Shown piece after piece: positions 53,559 through 62,774 of a DNA stretch of 64,000 nucleotides. Under the pieces are notes generated by a model. It was not told the DNA's origin. It saw only the letters and a program-made list of their open reading frames with translations, and ran no database searches. The stretch is taken from positions 3,038,001 to 3,102,000 of the forward strand of contig NC_014098.1 in assembly GCF_000092905.1 (NCBI RefSeq). The letters run 5' to 3'. This stretch comes from Kyrpidia tusciae DSM 2912 (lineage in GTDB: Bacteria; Bacillota; Bacilli; Kyrpidiales; Kyrpidiaceae). The translations under genes were made by a program, and so were the position numbers. Position 1 is the first letter of the stretch. Each line of letters starts with the position of its first letter.

Positions 53559-54487
53559 GCCCGATCCCCGCCCGCCAAACGGCCGGCCACCGCGGCGGTG
53601 AGCAGGCCGTACACCACTTCGTGGACCGGCGCGGGCACCCCGTACTCCCGGGCCATCTCCACCAAGGCCCCCTGGAGGTGGTCGATTTCCACCGGCCGCC
53701 CGGCCCGAAGATCTTTGGCCATGGAGGCGAGCATCCCCGGTTCGAACCCTTCCGCCCGTCGCATCACCGTTTCCACGGCATCATCGGGCATGGAGATTCC
53801 CCGGGCCCGGGCTGTGGTCACCGCCTCCTCCACCAGGTGCTGAAACACCGCCCGGGACGACCCGTGGCCCAGCACCACGCCGATCCCCGCTCCGGTCAGG
53901 GCGGTGGTGCCGCTCACCGCCGTGATAAAAGCGTATTTGTCCCAGAGGGCGACCTCGATGTCCGAACTGGGGTGAGACCCGATTCCCGCCCTGCGAAACG
54001 CCTCGTCCAGGGCTTCGATGCGCGGAGTGATCACTCCGCTCCACTCCCCGAAGGTAATGTCCTGCACCCGGCTGCTGCGGTGGATTACACCGTCGTCGTC
54101 CAAGTAGCTTTCCACGTGACACAGGCCGCCGATCACCGCATCGTCCCCGTACCGGCGGCGAAGGATATCCATATGGCGCACGCCGTTGAGCAAGGGCAGT
54201 ACCGCCGCCCCCCGCTGGACCAAGGAATCCAAGTTGGACCAGACCCCTTCGGCATCGTAGGCTTTGACCGTCAACAGCACCACATCGGCATCGACGCCCT
54301 CGGCAGACTCCACGGCTTTTACCGGCCCGCTCCAGTTCCCATCGGGACTTTGAATCACCAGCCCCTTATCTTCCAGTTGACGACGCCGCCGGGACCGGAC
54401 AATGAAAGTGACATCCTGCCCCGCCTGAACCAGCCGCCCGCCAAAATACCCGCCGACCGCTCCGGCCCCGATTACCGCAAAACGCAT
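53555..54487 (-). CDS. panE: Ketopantoate reductase family (PanE/ApbA)
   Basis: A 310 aa NADPH-dependent 2-dehydropantoate 2-reductase for pantothenate and CoA synthesis. MRFAVIGAGAVGGYFGGRLV is the dinucleotide-binding loop, LLTVKAYDAEGVWSNL carries the conserved Lys, LLNGV the Asn, and VALWDKYAFITAVSGTTALT the catalytic Lys region. Many PanE-like proteins have other substrates, so the exact reaction is inferred. It is translationally coupled to alr. Confidence 0.9.
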   Translation of the reverse strand: MRFAVIGAGAVGGYFGGRLVQAGQDVTFIVRSRRRRQLEDKGLVIQSPDGNWSGPVKAVESAEGVDADVVLLTVKAYDAEGVWSNLDSLVQRGAAVLPLLNGVRHMDILRRRYGDDAVIGGLCHVESYLDDDGVIHRSSRVQDITFGEWSGVITPRIEALDEAFRRAGIGSHPSSDIEVALWDKYAFITAVSGTTALTGAGIGVVLGHGSSRAVFQHLVEEAVTTARARGISMPDDAVETVMRRAEGFEPGMLASMAKDLRAGRPVEIDHLQGALVEMAREYGVPAPVHEVVYGLLTAAVAGRLAGGDRA

Positions 54488-54730
54488 CTACAGTCCCCCC
54501 ACGCCATGGGATACGGATCTCTTCGGGACTATTGTACCTCAGACGAAAACTGGGCGCATGGGAACGGCGCCAGGGGCGAGCCTGGAAAAGGGTGCGACAT
54601 CGGGGGAGAGCACCGGCGATTCGGACGCCCCGAGGCCACCCAGCCCCCTCAAAAAGAAGGCGGCCATTCGCGGTGGTGATGCCGCAAATCGCCGCTGGCG
54701 ATAAGTCTGTGGAGCAGAAACGAGAGCCGG

Positions 54731-56092
54731 CTATCCCGCTCGGTGCAACGGCTTGAAGTTCTGAGCAGACGCGGAAGAAGTGGCCTTCTCGGTCCCGACC
54801 TGTTTTCCGTCAACTGACCCCTTCGGATCCGTCGTTCCAGGAGCTGGCGAATCATTCCCTCCCGTGCCACCACCTCCACTCGTCCCACCGCTTCCCGCTT
54901 CAGGGCCACCCGCAGGCCCGGGTTGTTCCTGCCCGTTACCGTTTTTCTTGCCGTCGTTTGCCGACGACCCACCGTTACCTGTGGGCGACTTGTGATTGGT
55001 CGGCGCGGTTGTCCCCTGATCACTCGAATTCCCAGACTCCTGAGCCGGGGTCGAGGGCTCAGGCGCGGGCTGCGGAACCGGGGCCGGCTGGGGAGCCGGA
55101 GCGGCCACCACCTTGGTGGAAGGCTTGGCCGGCCCACCATCCTTGTACAGATTCCAGTAATAATCCTCCGACGCCGAAGCCGTCATCGTACTGGCGTCGG
55201 CCATACCCAACATCCGGTGCACCGTTTGACGGCATGCCGCCACATGGGGGATCAGCACCGCCTGGTCATCCACATTCTCCGGGAGCAGATCCTGGTTCTG
55301 GGGGATCTGGGCGGTCTGCACCTGGCTGATGTCCACCCCCCGCATCAAACCGGCCAAACGAATCATGTCACCAAAGTTCATATTGGTGCGCACATAGGGC
55401 TCCATGGCCTGAAGAATAATCGGCAACTTCGCGATGGACGAAGGAGCCTTCAACCGGTTCGCCAACGCCAGCAGGAATTCCCGCTGCCGCTGGGTCCGGC
55501 CAAAATCGGACTCCGCATCGTGGCGAAACCGCACATACATCAGGGCGTGGGCGCCGTCCAGATGTTGATACCCGGCCTGGAGGTGGATGTCGTAAACGCC
55601 GTCATCCACGTAGTTCATGGATTTCTCGACGTTCAAATCCACGCCGCCCACGGCGTCCACCACTTTTTCAAACCCGACAAAATCGGTCACGACATAGTAA
55701 TGGATAGGAATCTGGAGAAAATCCTCCACCGTCTTTACGGCCAGCTGCGGTCCGCCGAACGCATAACCGGCGTTGATCTTCTCGTATCCATACCCGGGAA
55801 TCTTGTACCAGGTATCGCGCATGATCGAAAACATCTGCGCCGTTTTGGTCACCGGGTCCACACTGACCAACACCATCGTGTCTGAACGGGGATGAGGATC
55901 GTGGTTGCGATTGTCCACTCCCATCATCAAGATGTTCACCCGCTCCGTCCCCGTCCACTGGGGCAAATCCGCTGATCCTCCCTGGATCGCCCCTACAAAA
56001 TGCCGGATCGACCAAGCGTAATACCCGCCCATGCCGAGAACGACAACGAGAAGCACCGCTGCGCCGATCCACAGCCAGCGTCTTCGTTTTGC
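54731..56092 (-). CDS. LytR-CpsA-Psr (LCP) family protein with long Gly/Pro tail
   Basis: A 453 aa protein. A basic N-terminus and one membrane helix (RRWLWIGAAVLLVVVLGMGG) precede the LCP domain (NILMMGVDNRNHDPHPRSDT, SIMRDTWYKIPGYGYEKINA, LDGAHALMYVRFRHDAESDF with RTQRQREFLLAL). A tail of about 130 residues is Pro/Gly/Ser/Asn-rich and probably spans the wall. It would attach teichoic-acid-like polymers to peptidoglycan, as does the second LCP gene at 36 kb. A TTG start at 56092 is proposed because GGGGAGG lies 8 bases upstream; an in-frame ATG at 56134 is farther out. Confidence 0.92.
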   Translation of the reverse strand, partial: AKRRRWLWIGAAVLLVVVLGMGGYYAWSIRHFVGAIQGGSADLPQWTGTERVNILMMGVDNRNHDPHPRSDTMVLVSVDPVTKTAQMFSIMRDTWYKIPGYGYEKINAGYAFGGPQLAVKTVEDFLQIPIHYYVVTDFVGFEKVVDAVGGVDLNVEKSMNYVDDGVYDIHLQAGYQHLDGAHALMYVRFRHDAESDFGRTQRQREFLLALANRLKAPSSIAKLPIILQAMEPYVRTNMNFGDMIRLAGLMRGVDISQVQTAQIPQNQDLLPENVDDQAVLIPHVAACRQTVHRMLGMADASTMTASASEDYYWNLYKDGGPAKPSTKVVAAPAPQPAPVPQPAPEPSTPAQESGNSSDQGTTAPTNHKSPTGNGGSSANDGKKNGNGQEQPGPAGGPEAGSGGTSGGGGTGGNDSPAPGTTDPKGSVDGKQVGTEKATSSASAQNFKPLHRAG

Positions 56093-56420
56093 CAAATTCC
56101 GAGCCTCCCCGGGAGGATTTCGCCACTGCAGCAAGTCTATGAGGCCACACGCTCTTCTATCATCCGGCAGCCTGCTTCAAGTTGTTTCTCGTCTATTATT
56201 CTCGTCTCGAGGCACCTTGTCAATAGTAGCTGTGTTGTGAGCCTTTTTCGATGTCCCTTTTTCCCCGGACCTTCAGCACGAATCCCATCGGCGTGGCGAG
56301 TTTGGTATGTCCATTATCTGGGTTATCATCCACAGATTGGATGGTTCAGGCCATGCGAAACCGGGGTCAGGTTCTTGGTTACCTGGCCCAGGAGCTCCAC
56401 CTTCTACGATCGCGTTCCGT

Positions 56421-57722
56421 TTAGGACACGCTGCGAACCAAGCTCCTCATGCGTTCTTGCTGCTTCTCCCGCACCCTCCCCAATGCCATCGCCAGCATCA
56501 CGCACAAAGCCAAGCCGCAGCGCAACCGCATCTTGGCCAGCCCACGAATGGTATGCCGTTCAAACCCAAATGAGACGTCCAAGCGACTGTTCACCCTCTC
56601 CACCGCCGTCCTGTACCGGTATTCCTTTGCCCATTTGTAGCTCTCCCGGGCAATCGGCGTGAAGATCCGCCGGTCCACCGCGAGCGCCACCCGCACCCCT
56701 CCGGCCACGGGGCACTGTTCCCGCCCTTGACACGTGATCCCGTACGCCTTGGCTGGACATACTTTTTTCAGCGTGCCCCGGTCTTTCTCGAACCCACCAT
56801 TGCTCATCTGTTGCCGGGCCCCTGTCTCTGGACAGTAACAGTACACCGCTCCCCGTTCGTCATACACCACGTTCGTGTGTCCCGGTAACAACCGCGTTTG
56901 CTCCCCGTCTTTCCACAGTCGCCTCGTGTCGATCACGGGCTTGATCCCATATTCATCCCAGCAGCGACTCAAGAGTTTCGAGTCGTCGTACCCCCGATCG
57001 GCCGTCAGGACCTCGGCCTTTTTCAACATCTCCGGATGGCGTTTCTCCAACTCATCCAGCAGGACATGCCCTTCTTTGACGTCCGAGCGCGACCCCTTGG
57101 TCACCGTATACGCCACCGGCAATTCATGCTGAGCATCCACCACCAGGTGGAGCTTGTAGCCAAACCACCGGACCACTTTCTCCCATGTACTCCCGTCCTC
57201 GCGGGTCCCACGATAGGTTTTTACCCCGTATGCTGCATCCAGATCCCGCCGTCCGTCTTCCTTCTTTTCTTTCGAGGGACGGGACGCCCACGAGGCGATT
57301 GCCTTACTGTCCATCGCCAAACGACGCCCGAACTCCGGAAGTTCCTCACTCAGGGCCTTCACCAGCTCGTCGAACATCGATTCGATCCACGATCCGTGCT
57401 CCATCAACCTGCGGAGAAATCGGGTGTAAGCAGCTGCGCTGGGAACTGCGCGCAACCCACAGATCGACCGCAGCTGCCCGTTTCGAGAGAGTTCCCGACG
57501 TAAGCTCTCGATCGACGGGTGCTGAAACACGATTCCTGCCAACATCGAGTTCCACATCGCCCGTACCGGGTAGTCATCTCGTCCATGACCTCTCGATTTC
57601 TCCAGATGCGCCATGAGCGCTTCGTCCGGCAGATGTTCCAGAACCAGCCGGAGGCGTTCCAAGTCTCCAAGCGGCTCAATCTCTTCCCAGGAAAACAGTT
57701 CGAGTTGTGGTATAATGGCCAT
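56421..57722 (-). CDS. IS4/IS5-superfamily (DDE_Tnp_1) transposase, intact
   Basis: A 433 aa transposase with an uninterrupted frame. MAIIPQLELFSWEEIEPLGD and RAMWNSMLAGIVFQHPSIES are the N-terminal DUF772-like domain. The DDE site is visible: LAMDSKAIASW (Asp), VLTADRGYDDSKLLSR (Asp) and YRTAVERVNSRLDVSFGF (Glu). CPAKAYGITCQGREQCP is a Cys cluster typical of IS1182-like members. Its AGGAGG lies inside a hairpin directly upstream. Terminal inverted repeats were not identified with confidence, so the element borders are open. Confidence 0.92.
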   Translation of the reverse strand: MAIIPQLELFSWEEIEPLGDLERLRLVLEHLPDEALMAHLEKSRGHGRDDYPVRAMWNSMLAGIVFQHPSIESLRRELSRNGQLRSICGLRAVPSAAAYTRFLRRLMEHGSWIESMFDELVKALSEELPEFGRRLAMDSKAIASWASRPSKEKKEDGRRDLDAAYGVKTYRGTREDGSTWEKVVRWFGYKLHLVVDAQHELPVAYTVTKGSRSDVKEGHVLLDELEKRHPEMLKKAEVLTADRGYDDSKLLSRCWDEYGIKPVIDTRRLWKDGEQTRLLPGHTNVVYDERGAVYCYCPETGARQQMSNGGFEKDRGTLKKVCPAKAYGITCQGREQCPVAGGVRVALAVDRRIFTPIARESYKWAKEYRYRTAVERVNSRLDVSFGFERHTIRGLAKMRLRCGLALCVMLAMALGRVREKQQERMRSLVRSVS

Positions 57723-57724
57723 AG

Positions 57725-57784
57725 GGTGAGTCCTCCTTGTTGGATCATTTGTCTAACCACTATTCTAACAAAAGAGGACTCACC
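57725..57784 (-). promoter_or_regulatory. Fold-back hairpin covering the transposase ribosome site
   Basis: GGTGAGTCCTC (57725-57735) and GAGGACTCACC (57774-57784) are perfect 11 bp inverted arms, extended by TTGTT/AACAA inside. On the transposase mRNA the 3' arm contains the AGGAGG and ends 2 bases before ATG. Transcripts entering from outside would fold and hide the site; transcripts starting inside the arms would not. Confidence 0.6.
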
Positions 57785-58017
57785 TGTCTTATTGGACTGG
57801 GGTGAATTTGTCCGAATCTATCCCTCCCCCCATTCAAAACCCCTGTCTTTCCTGGCCCTCTTTGGGGGAAAGTTTTCTGGTCCCTGCTCCTTACCCCTTA
57901 TCCCTCCTGGCCTTTTCGGCATCGAAAAAGGCTCTGTTGTCGGCAACATGGCATGTTGTCGGTGTGCCGCCGCAACATCCCCCACAAGGGCCAAACGGGC
58001 TCTGCCTCGGCGAATCC

Positions 58018-59406
58018 TCAGGGACGGTCCGGACCTTCCGCGCCCGCGCCATGCCCCGCCCGGCGGCGCACAAACTGATACGCAATCACCAAGATTGCAA
58101 ACCAGACCAAAGCCACATAAAAGGCCACCCGAGTATCGGGATCGAACAACAGCAACACCACCACCAGGGCCAGGAAAGCCAGACCAATCCAGTTCGTCAC
58201 CGGGCTCCCGGGCATGCGGTATTTGACCGCCTGCACCTGGCCGGCAGCGACCCGGCGACGATAGGCCATATGAGCCACGAGAATCATGCCCCAGGTCCAA
58301 ATCGCCGCTTCAGCCCCCAGGCTTGTCACGTACGTAAACACTTGCTGAGGCACCACATAATTGAGGATCACCCCGACGAGCATCACCGCCGCAGAAGCGG
58401 CAATGGCCGCCGCCGGCACCCGCCTGGAACTGAGACCCCGCAGAAACCGGGGCGCCTGGCCGTACTGCGCCAACGAATAAAGCATGCGCCCAGTGCTAAA
58501 CACTCCGCTGTTGCACGATGACAACGCCGCCGTCAGGACGACGAAGTTGATGACATCCGCGGCGGCTGGAAAGCCGATCCGCTGAAAAGTAAGCACGAAA
58601 GGGCTATTTTGAGCATCGAGCTCGTTCCACGGATACAGGCTCATAATGATCACCAGAGCCCCGACGTAGAAAATCAGAATCCGCCAGATGATCTTATTGG
58701 TCGCCGAAGGAATCGTTTTTGAGGGATCCCGGGCCTCGCCGGCGGTCACCCCGATCAACTCCACGCCCACGTAGGCGAACATGACCATCTGCAGGGCGAG
58801 GAGTGCACCGCCAATCCCCGTCGGAAAAAATCCCCCATGGCTCCACAGATTTGAAAATCCCACCGGCACCCCTTGGTTCCACACCCCAAACAGGATGATC
58901 AACAAGCCGACCACAATCATCGCGACAATGGTGACCACCTTGATCAGCGCAAACCAAAACTCGAACTCCCCGTATGCCCCCACGGCAATCAGATTAACGA
59001 GAAACATCACCACCAGCGCGATCAACGCCGGCAGCCATTGGGGCACCGCGGGAAACCAATATCGCACATACACCCCCACTGCGGTGATTTCGGCCATCGC
59101 TGTGGTGATCCACATGAACCAATAGGTCCACCCCGTAATAAATCCGGCCCAAGGACCGACAAATTCCTCGGCGTATGTACTGAACGACCCCGCCACGGGC
59201 TTGTACAAGGCCAGTTCGCCCAGTGCCCGCATGATCAGGAAAATGACCAGTCCACCCACCAGGTACGAAATGGTTAAAGCCGGCCCCGCCAAATGAATCG
59301 CCCGGGCTGACCCCAGAAACAATCCGACTCCGATGGCACCGCCCAAAGCGATCAGTTGCAAATGGCGTTCTTTGAGTCCCCGAACTAACTCCGACTCTTC
59401 GGGCAT
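58018..59406 (-). CDS. AAT-type amino acid permease
   Basis: A 462 aa APC-family transporter with twelve membrane segments. LKERHLQLIALGGAIGVGLF, FLGSARAIHLAGPALTISYL, ALGELALYKPVAGSFSTYAE and FYVGALVIIMSLYPW are typical of the AAT subfamily (proline, aromatic, GABA or D-Ala/Ser permeases); the substrate cannot be assigned. AAAGGGGGATGAAGAC precedes the ATG. It is preceded on the same strand by the EAL gene after 130 bp. Confidence 0.92.
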   Translation of the reverse strand: MPEESELVRGLKERHLQLIALGGAIGVGLFLGSARAIHLAGPALTISYLVGGLVIFLIMRALGELALYKPVAGSFSTYAEEFVGPWAGFITGWTYWFMWITTAMAEITAVGVYVRYWFPAVPQWLPALIALVVMFLVNLIAVGAYGEFEFWFALIKVVTIVAMIVVGLLIILFGVWNQGVPVGFSNLWSHGGFFPTGIGGALLALQMVMFAYVGVELIGVTAGEARDPSKTIPSATNKIIWRILIFYVGALVIIMSLYPWNELDAQNSPFVLTFQRIGFPAAADVINFVVLTAALSSCNSGVFSTGRMLYSLAQYGQAPRFLRGLSSRRVPAAAIAASAAVMLVGVILNYVVPQQVFTYVTSLGAEAAIWTWGMILVAHMAYRRRVAAGQVQAVKYRMPGSPVTNWIGLAFLALVVVLLLFDPDTRVAFYVALVWFAILVIAYQFVRRRAGHGAGAEGPDRP

Positions 59407-59538
59407 CTGTCTTCATCCCCCTTTGAAGCGTTCCCCCGCCCTTCTATGGTAGTTTGTACCCGCACGGCCCAAATCTTGTCAACCGGCGCCCTCCGGCGGT
59501 TCACCAACTGCTCCGCCCTGAACGAAAGCCTCCGGTTT

Positions 59539-60225
59539 TCACTGAATGAAAGCCGACGCGGGGGCGGGTCGACTGAACAGATACCCTTGACCCCACTCGA
59601 CGCCCAAATTCGATACCGCCCCACACATCTCCCGGGTCTCGATGCCCTCCGCCACCAACATGGCGCCGACGGTGCTCGACAGCCTGGCCAGACTGCGGAT
59701 AATCTCCCCCGCCCACGTCCCGTTCGCCGCCGCCCGGGTGAACACCATGTCCATCTTCAGCACGTCCGGACGGATGTGCAGCAGCCATTCGAGGCTGGCA
59801 TACCCACTGCCCACGTCGTCCAGGGCCACCTTTGCCCCCGTCCGGTGGATCTGGTCCACCACCCGTTCGAGCCGGACCAGGTCTTTCACCGCCGCTTGCT
59901 CGGTGATCTCCACCGTCACCCTGCGGCCCCCCACTTCCCGGAGGTGCTCCACAACCCGCTCGCCGTAGTTTTCCAAAGTGCTCGCCCGGACGTTGACAAA
60001 CACCCGGCCCGGCGGGGCACCCTCCACCGCTTTTGAAAACAAGGCCACATCCAATTGTTCGGCGATGCCCCGATCTTCGGCCCATTGAAACAGCCGCAGG
60101 GGAGACAAAAGTCCTTGATCGGCCGGCCCCCGCACCAAGGCTTCATACCCCGCCACTTCTCCCGAGGTCAAATGAACGATGGGCTGATACACATGTTGCG
60201 ACTGGGCAATGACTTCACGGTTCAT
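59539..60225 (-). CDS. EAL-domain c-di-GMP phosphodiesterase
   Basis: A 228 aa stand-alone EAL domain. The catalytic set looks complete: YEALVRG (E28), VNVRAST (N78), EITEQ (E106, E109), LDDVGSGYA (D136, D137), LKMDM (K157), AEGIET (E193, E196) and QGYLFSRP (213-220). It should hydrolyse c-di-GMP and so favour motility over surface attachment, relevant to the flagellar genes in the window. There is no sensor domain or membrane segment. Confidence 0.93.
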   Translation of the reverse strand: MNREVIAQSQHVYQPIVHLTSGEVAGYEALVRGPADQGLLSPLRLFQWAEDRGIAEQLDVALFSKAVEGAPPGRVFVNVRASTLENYGERVVEHLREVGGRRVTVEITEQAAVKDLVRLERVVDQIHRTGAKVALDDVGSGYASLEWLLHIRPDVLKMDMVFTRAAANGTWAGEIIRSLARLSSTVGAMLVAEGIETREMCGAVSNLGVEWGQGYLFSRPAPASAFIQ

Positions 60226-60332
60226 GTCGGGCGCACAATCCTTTTCGACAAGATTCCTGCTGAATCGACGAGCGTCTTGATAGATGATTCAGCGAATGTT
60301 GGACATTTTCCTGCTCGGGAGGACCAAGAGCC

Positions 60333-60366
60333 AAAAAAATCCGCCCGGCCGCCTCCCGGCCGGGCG
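60333..60366 (-). terminator. Terminator after the P1 peptidase gene
   Basis: On the minus strand a GCCCGGCCG/CGGCCGGGC stem is followed by GGA and seven T, about 16 bp after the stop at 60382. Confidence 0.88.
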
Positions 60367-60381
60367 AATCGTTGCCTCCTC

Positions 60382-61341
60382 TCAGGGCAAGGCGTCCAGG
60401 ATCGCCTGGGCCACCACCTCGGCGGCAAAAGCTCCGACGACATCCACCGACGCCTCCACTTCCCCGGTCGACAAGGCAAAAATCGTGTCCCCGTCGTACA
60501 TGGTGTGGGCCGGCCGGATGACCCGGGCGAGCCCATCCTGGGCCACGGCGGCGATTTTGTTGGCTTGGGCTTTATTGAGTCGGGCGTTGGTGACCACCGC
60601 CCCGATGGTGGTATTCGTCCCCGGCAGCAGCCCTCCCGGGACGGCCCCCTCGCCCCAGAGGGCCAGGGTATCCAGAGGCCGGCCATCTTTCCCCTTCGGC
60701 CCGGCGAGAACCCGCCCGGTTTCGGGATCCACCACGTGGCCCACGGCGTTCACCGCCATCAGCGCCGCCACGATCAAACCGCCGGGCAGGCGAACCGCCG
60801 CCGTCCCCAGCCCGCCGTCCATCGCCCGCTCGTAGCCCAGAGCCTTCCCCACCGTGGCTCCGGCCCCGGCACCCACCCGGCCCCGCTCGGGAACCTCCCG
60901 GGCCGCTTCACAAGCCGCGTACCCCATCGCCGCATCCGGCCTCCGGATCGCCGACCCCACCGCCAGATCAAACAGAACGGCCGCCGGAACGATGGGCACC
61001 CGCCCCACCCCCACGTCCAATCCGTATCCCCGCTCTTCCAGAAATCGCATGACCCCGTCCGCCGCCGCCAACCCATAGGCACTCCCGCCGCTTAACACCA
61101 CGGCGTGGACCTGCTGCACCAAATTCACGGGATCGAGCAAATCTGTCTCCCGGGTCCCGGGCGCCGACCCCCGTACATCCACGCCTCCCGCTGCCCCCTC
61201 GGGAACCAGCACCACCGTGCATCCCGTCCGGGCGACGGGATCCTGCGCATGCCCCACCCGCACCCCGGGGATTTCAAACCACGCCCCCCGCTCGATTTTG
61301 CCGCCTGCGAATCCATCGGACCGTCCGGATGCCGTCATCAC
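60382..61341 (-). CDS. P1 family (DmpA-like) peptidase
   Basis: A 319 aa self-processing aminopeptidase-type protein of family S58. FEIPGVRVGHAQDPVARTGC, GSAPGTRETDLLDPVNLVQQ, VVLSGGSAYGLAAADGVMRF and GTNTTIGAVVTNARLNKAQA are characteristic; in DmpA the chain is cut before the nucleophile, which here would be the Thr of GTNTT or a neighbour. Substrates are small N-terminal peptides or amides. The gene is transcribed alone to a strong terminator, and an M20 peptidase remnant lies just upstream. Confidence 0.9.
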   Translation of the reverse strand: MMTASGRSDGFAGGKIERGAWFEIPGVRVGHAQDPVARTGCTVVLVPEGAAGGVDVRGSAPGTRETDLLDPVNLVQQVHAVVLSGGSAYGLAAADGVMRFLEERGYGLDVGVGRVPIVPAAVLFDLAVGSAIRRPDAAMGYAACEAAREVPERGRVGAGAGATVGKALGYERAMDGGLGTAAVRLPGGLIVAALMAVNAVGHVVDPETGRVLAGPKGKDGRPLDTLALWGEGAVPGGLLPGTNTTIGAVVTNARLNKAQANKIAAVAQDGLARVIRPAHTMYDGDTIFALSTGEVEASVDVVGAFAAEVVAQAILDALP

Positions 61342-61359
61342 GATCCACCCCCACTCACC

Positions 61360-61695
61360 TCAAATCCGCGATTTGAACGTGCCGTACATCTCGGCCGCCA
61401 CCATAAGCTCCGCCACTTCCACATACTCGTCCACCTGATGGGGCAGCGTTCGGCTGCCCGCCCCGGTGGTCGCCACGGGGATGCCGGCCCAATCGCTCCA
61501 CTTCGCGCTTCTCCCATTGTTCCACATTCACCAGGAATTTGGCCAGTCGGGGAATGGAATTGATTCCGGCGTAAGGCATGGGGCCATTTTGCCGGGAAAA
61601 TCCGCCCGGATCCGGAGAGCTCCTTTTTGGGCCGCACAGATCTGATTTTCCTCGGCTTCACAGATAATGGCGCCGTCCACGCCCTCGGCCCATAC
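61360..61695 (-). pseudogene. M20-family peptidase/deacylase remnant
   Basis: The C-terminal part of an ArgE/DapE-like M20 enzyme is spread over three minus frames: VDGAIICEAEENQICAAQKG with ALRIRADFPGKMA (about 61580-61690), MPYAGINSIPRLAKFLVNVE (61487-61579), and GIPVATTGAGSRTLPHQVDE with YVEVAELMVAAEMYG (61360-61483). The last piece carries the metal-binding H-x-x-x-E context. The N-terminal two thirds are absent. At least two frameshifts; non-functional. Confidence 0.75.
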
Positions 61696-61752
61696 AGAAT
61701 ATAGTGGTCAATCAATAGAGCACTTTTTTGCTCGCATCGTTGTACAAAAAAA

Positions 61753-61761
61753 TGCTATAAT
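61753..61761 (+). promoter_or_regulatory. Extended -10 promoter of the toxin-antitoxin pair
   Basis: TG-C-TATAAT is a perfect extended -10 element 42 bp before the antitoxin ATG; no good -35 was found at the right spacing. Confidence 0.65.
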
Positions 61762-61802
61762 AGGGGTGGCGATATACCTCGCGAGAAAAGGGGTTCATCC
61801 AC

Positions 61803-62135
61803 ATGAGCACAGCTTTTTCCAAAGAAGAAATGCTTCAGGCCAATCAGTTTCGGGCCCTGTCACAAAGGGAGCTGCAGAAGAGGCTGAAAACCCACGAAAA
61901 GCTGGGGATTCTCTTTGCCAATCAGGGACTTGGCGCCGTCATGCTGTCATACGAACGGTACGAGGCCCTGGTCAATCGGCTCAATGACCTGGAGAATCTC
62001 CTGGAAGACATTGAGTTGGAACAGACTTTCGGTTATCGGCTGAACACGCCTGCCGACGAGTGGGTGGCACATCCGGAAGGCGCGTCCACGCTAGAGATGT
62101 ACCACAAGCGCAAAAGGGACCGGGATGGTCAATGA
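61803..62135 (+). CDS. Putative antitoxin of a type II toxin-antitoxin pair
   Basis: A 110 aa, mostly helical acidic protein (MSTAFSKEEMLQANQFRALS, VMLSYERYEALVNRLNDLEN then LLEDIELEQTFGYRL). The segment around AVMLSYERYEALVNRLNDLE resembles the dimerising helix region of Phd/YefM-type antitoxins, whereas the N-terminus is unlike the typical family. It comes first in the pair and overlaps the toxin start by 4 bp (ATGA). It would neutralise the toxin and repress the promoter just upstream. Confidence 0.75.
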   Translation: MSTAFSKEEMLQANQFRALSQRELQKRLKTHEKLGILFANQGLGAVMLSYERYEALVNRLNDLENLLEDIELEQTFGYRLNTPADEWVAHPEGASTLEMYHKRKRDRDGQ

Positions 62136-62521
62136 AACGCTTGGACCATCCCGATTTTTTCGACGTGGACCTGCCGAGGATCGAAGCCGAAATGGGCGGC
62201 GAGGCCCGATTCGAAGAATTTTTGGCCTGCCTCGACAAGGCAATTCTCGAAATCATGAAAAACCCGGGCGCCGAAGGGGCGCAACTGGTCCGCCCGCCCC
62301 TCTCTGCATACCGGAAGAAGACATTCCATTCCACAAGAAAACCTCCGAAAGGAGTTGGCGCGGATTTCCGGCTGGTTTATCGCTACGATGCTGAAACAGA
62401 TACCTTGTATGTTCTCGGGGTCGGGAGACGGAAGCCCAGGGATCTCGACGATGTCCACCGGATTCTGAATGAACGGGTTAACGAGGCTGGAAGGCCTTTT
62501 TCTGAGGGCCTTCATGGCTGA
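62132..62521 (+). CDS. RelE/ParE-superfamily toxin-like protein
   Basis: A 129 aa protein (MKRLDHPDFFDVDLPRIEAE at the start). The C-terminal part GADFRLVYRYDAETDTLYVL followed by GVGRRKPRD matches the last two strands of the RelE/ParE fold (R-x-x-Y-R...V-L-x-x-G-x-R). RelE-type toxins cut mRNA on the ribosome and ParE-type toxins poison gyrase; the sequence does not decide which. ATG 62132 overlaps the antitoxin stop; the frame stays open upstream only as shadow. Confidence 0.78.
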   Translation: MKRLDHPDFFDVDLPRIEAEMGGEARFEEFLACLDKAILEIMKNPGAEGAQLVRPPLSAYRKKTFHSTRKPPKGVGADFRLVYRYDAETDTLYVLGVGRRKPRDLDDVHRILNERVNEAGRPFSEGLHG

Positions 62522-62774
62522 GAGTGTCTGGCACGTACCCGAAAACCTGGCCCTTGATCTTGCGAAGGACGAAATGTCCCTCGGCCAAATAGGAAATAAA
62601 CCATCGCAAGGACATCCTGGATTGCGTACGATATGCGTACCCAACTTTGTTGCCCCCTCCCTCTCCAGCCGTCCGAGATTCGTGCCCTATAAAACATCAA
62701 ATCGATCGGGAAAATTCCAACAGGGATAGACGCGCCTCCTTCGGTTTGGTAAGGTCAAATGGGAGGGAGCGCCC

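Noticed and set aside
56135-56420. Terminal inverted repeats of the IS at 56.4-57.8 kb
   Set aside because: Several partial matches around 56350-56400 and 57785-57830 were tried, but none was convincing enough to set borders.
57930-57995. Direct repeat TGTTGTCGG downstream of the permease gene
   Set aside because: Only two 9 bp copies; no terminator-like structure or known function.
62522-62774. Repeated GCGTAC around 62624-62640 and a minus ORF over 62129-62644
   Set aside because: The two GCGTAC copies are too short to call an operator; the ORF is antisense to the toxin gene.
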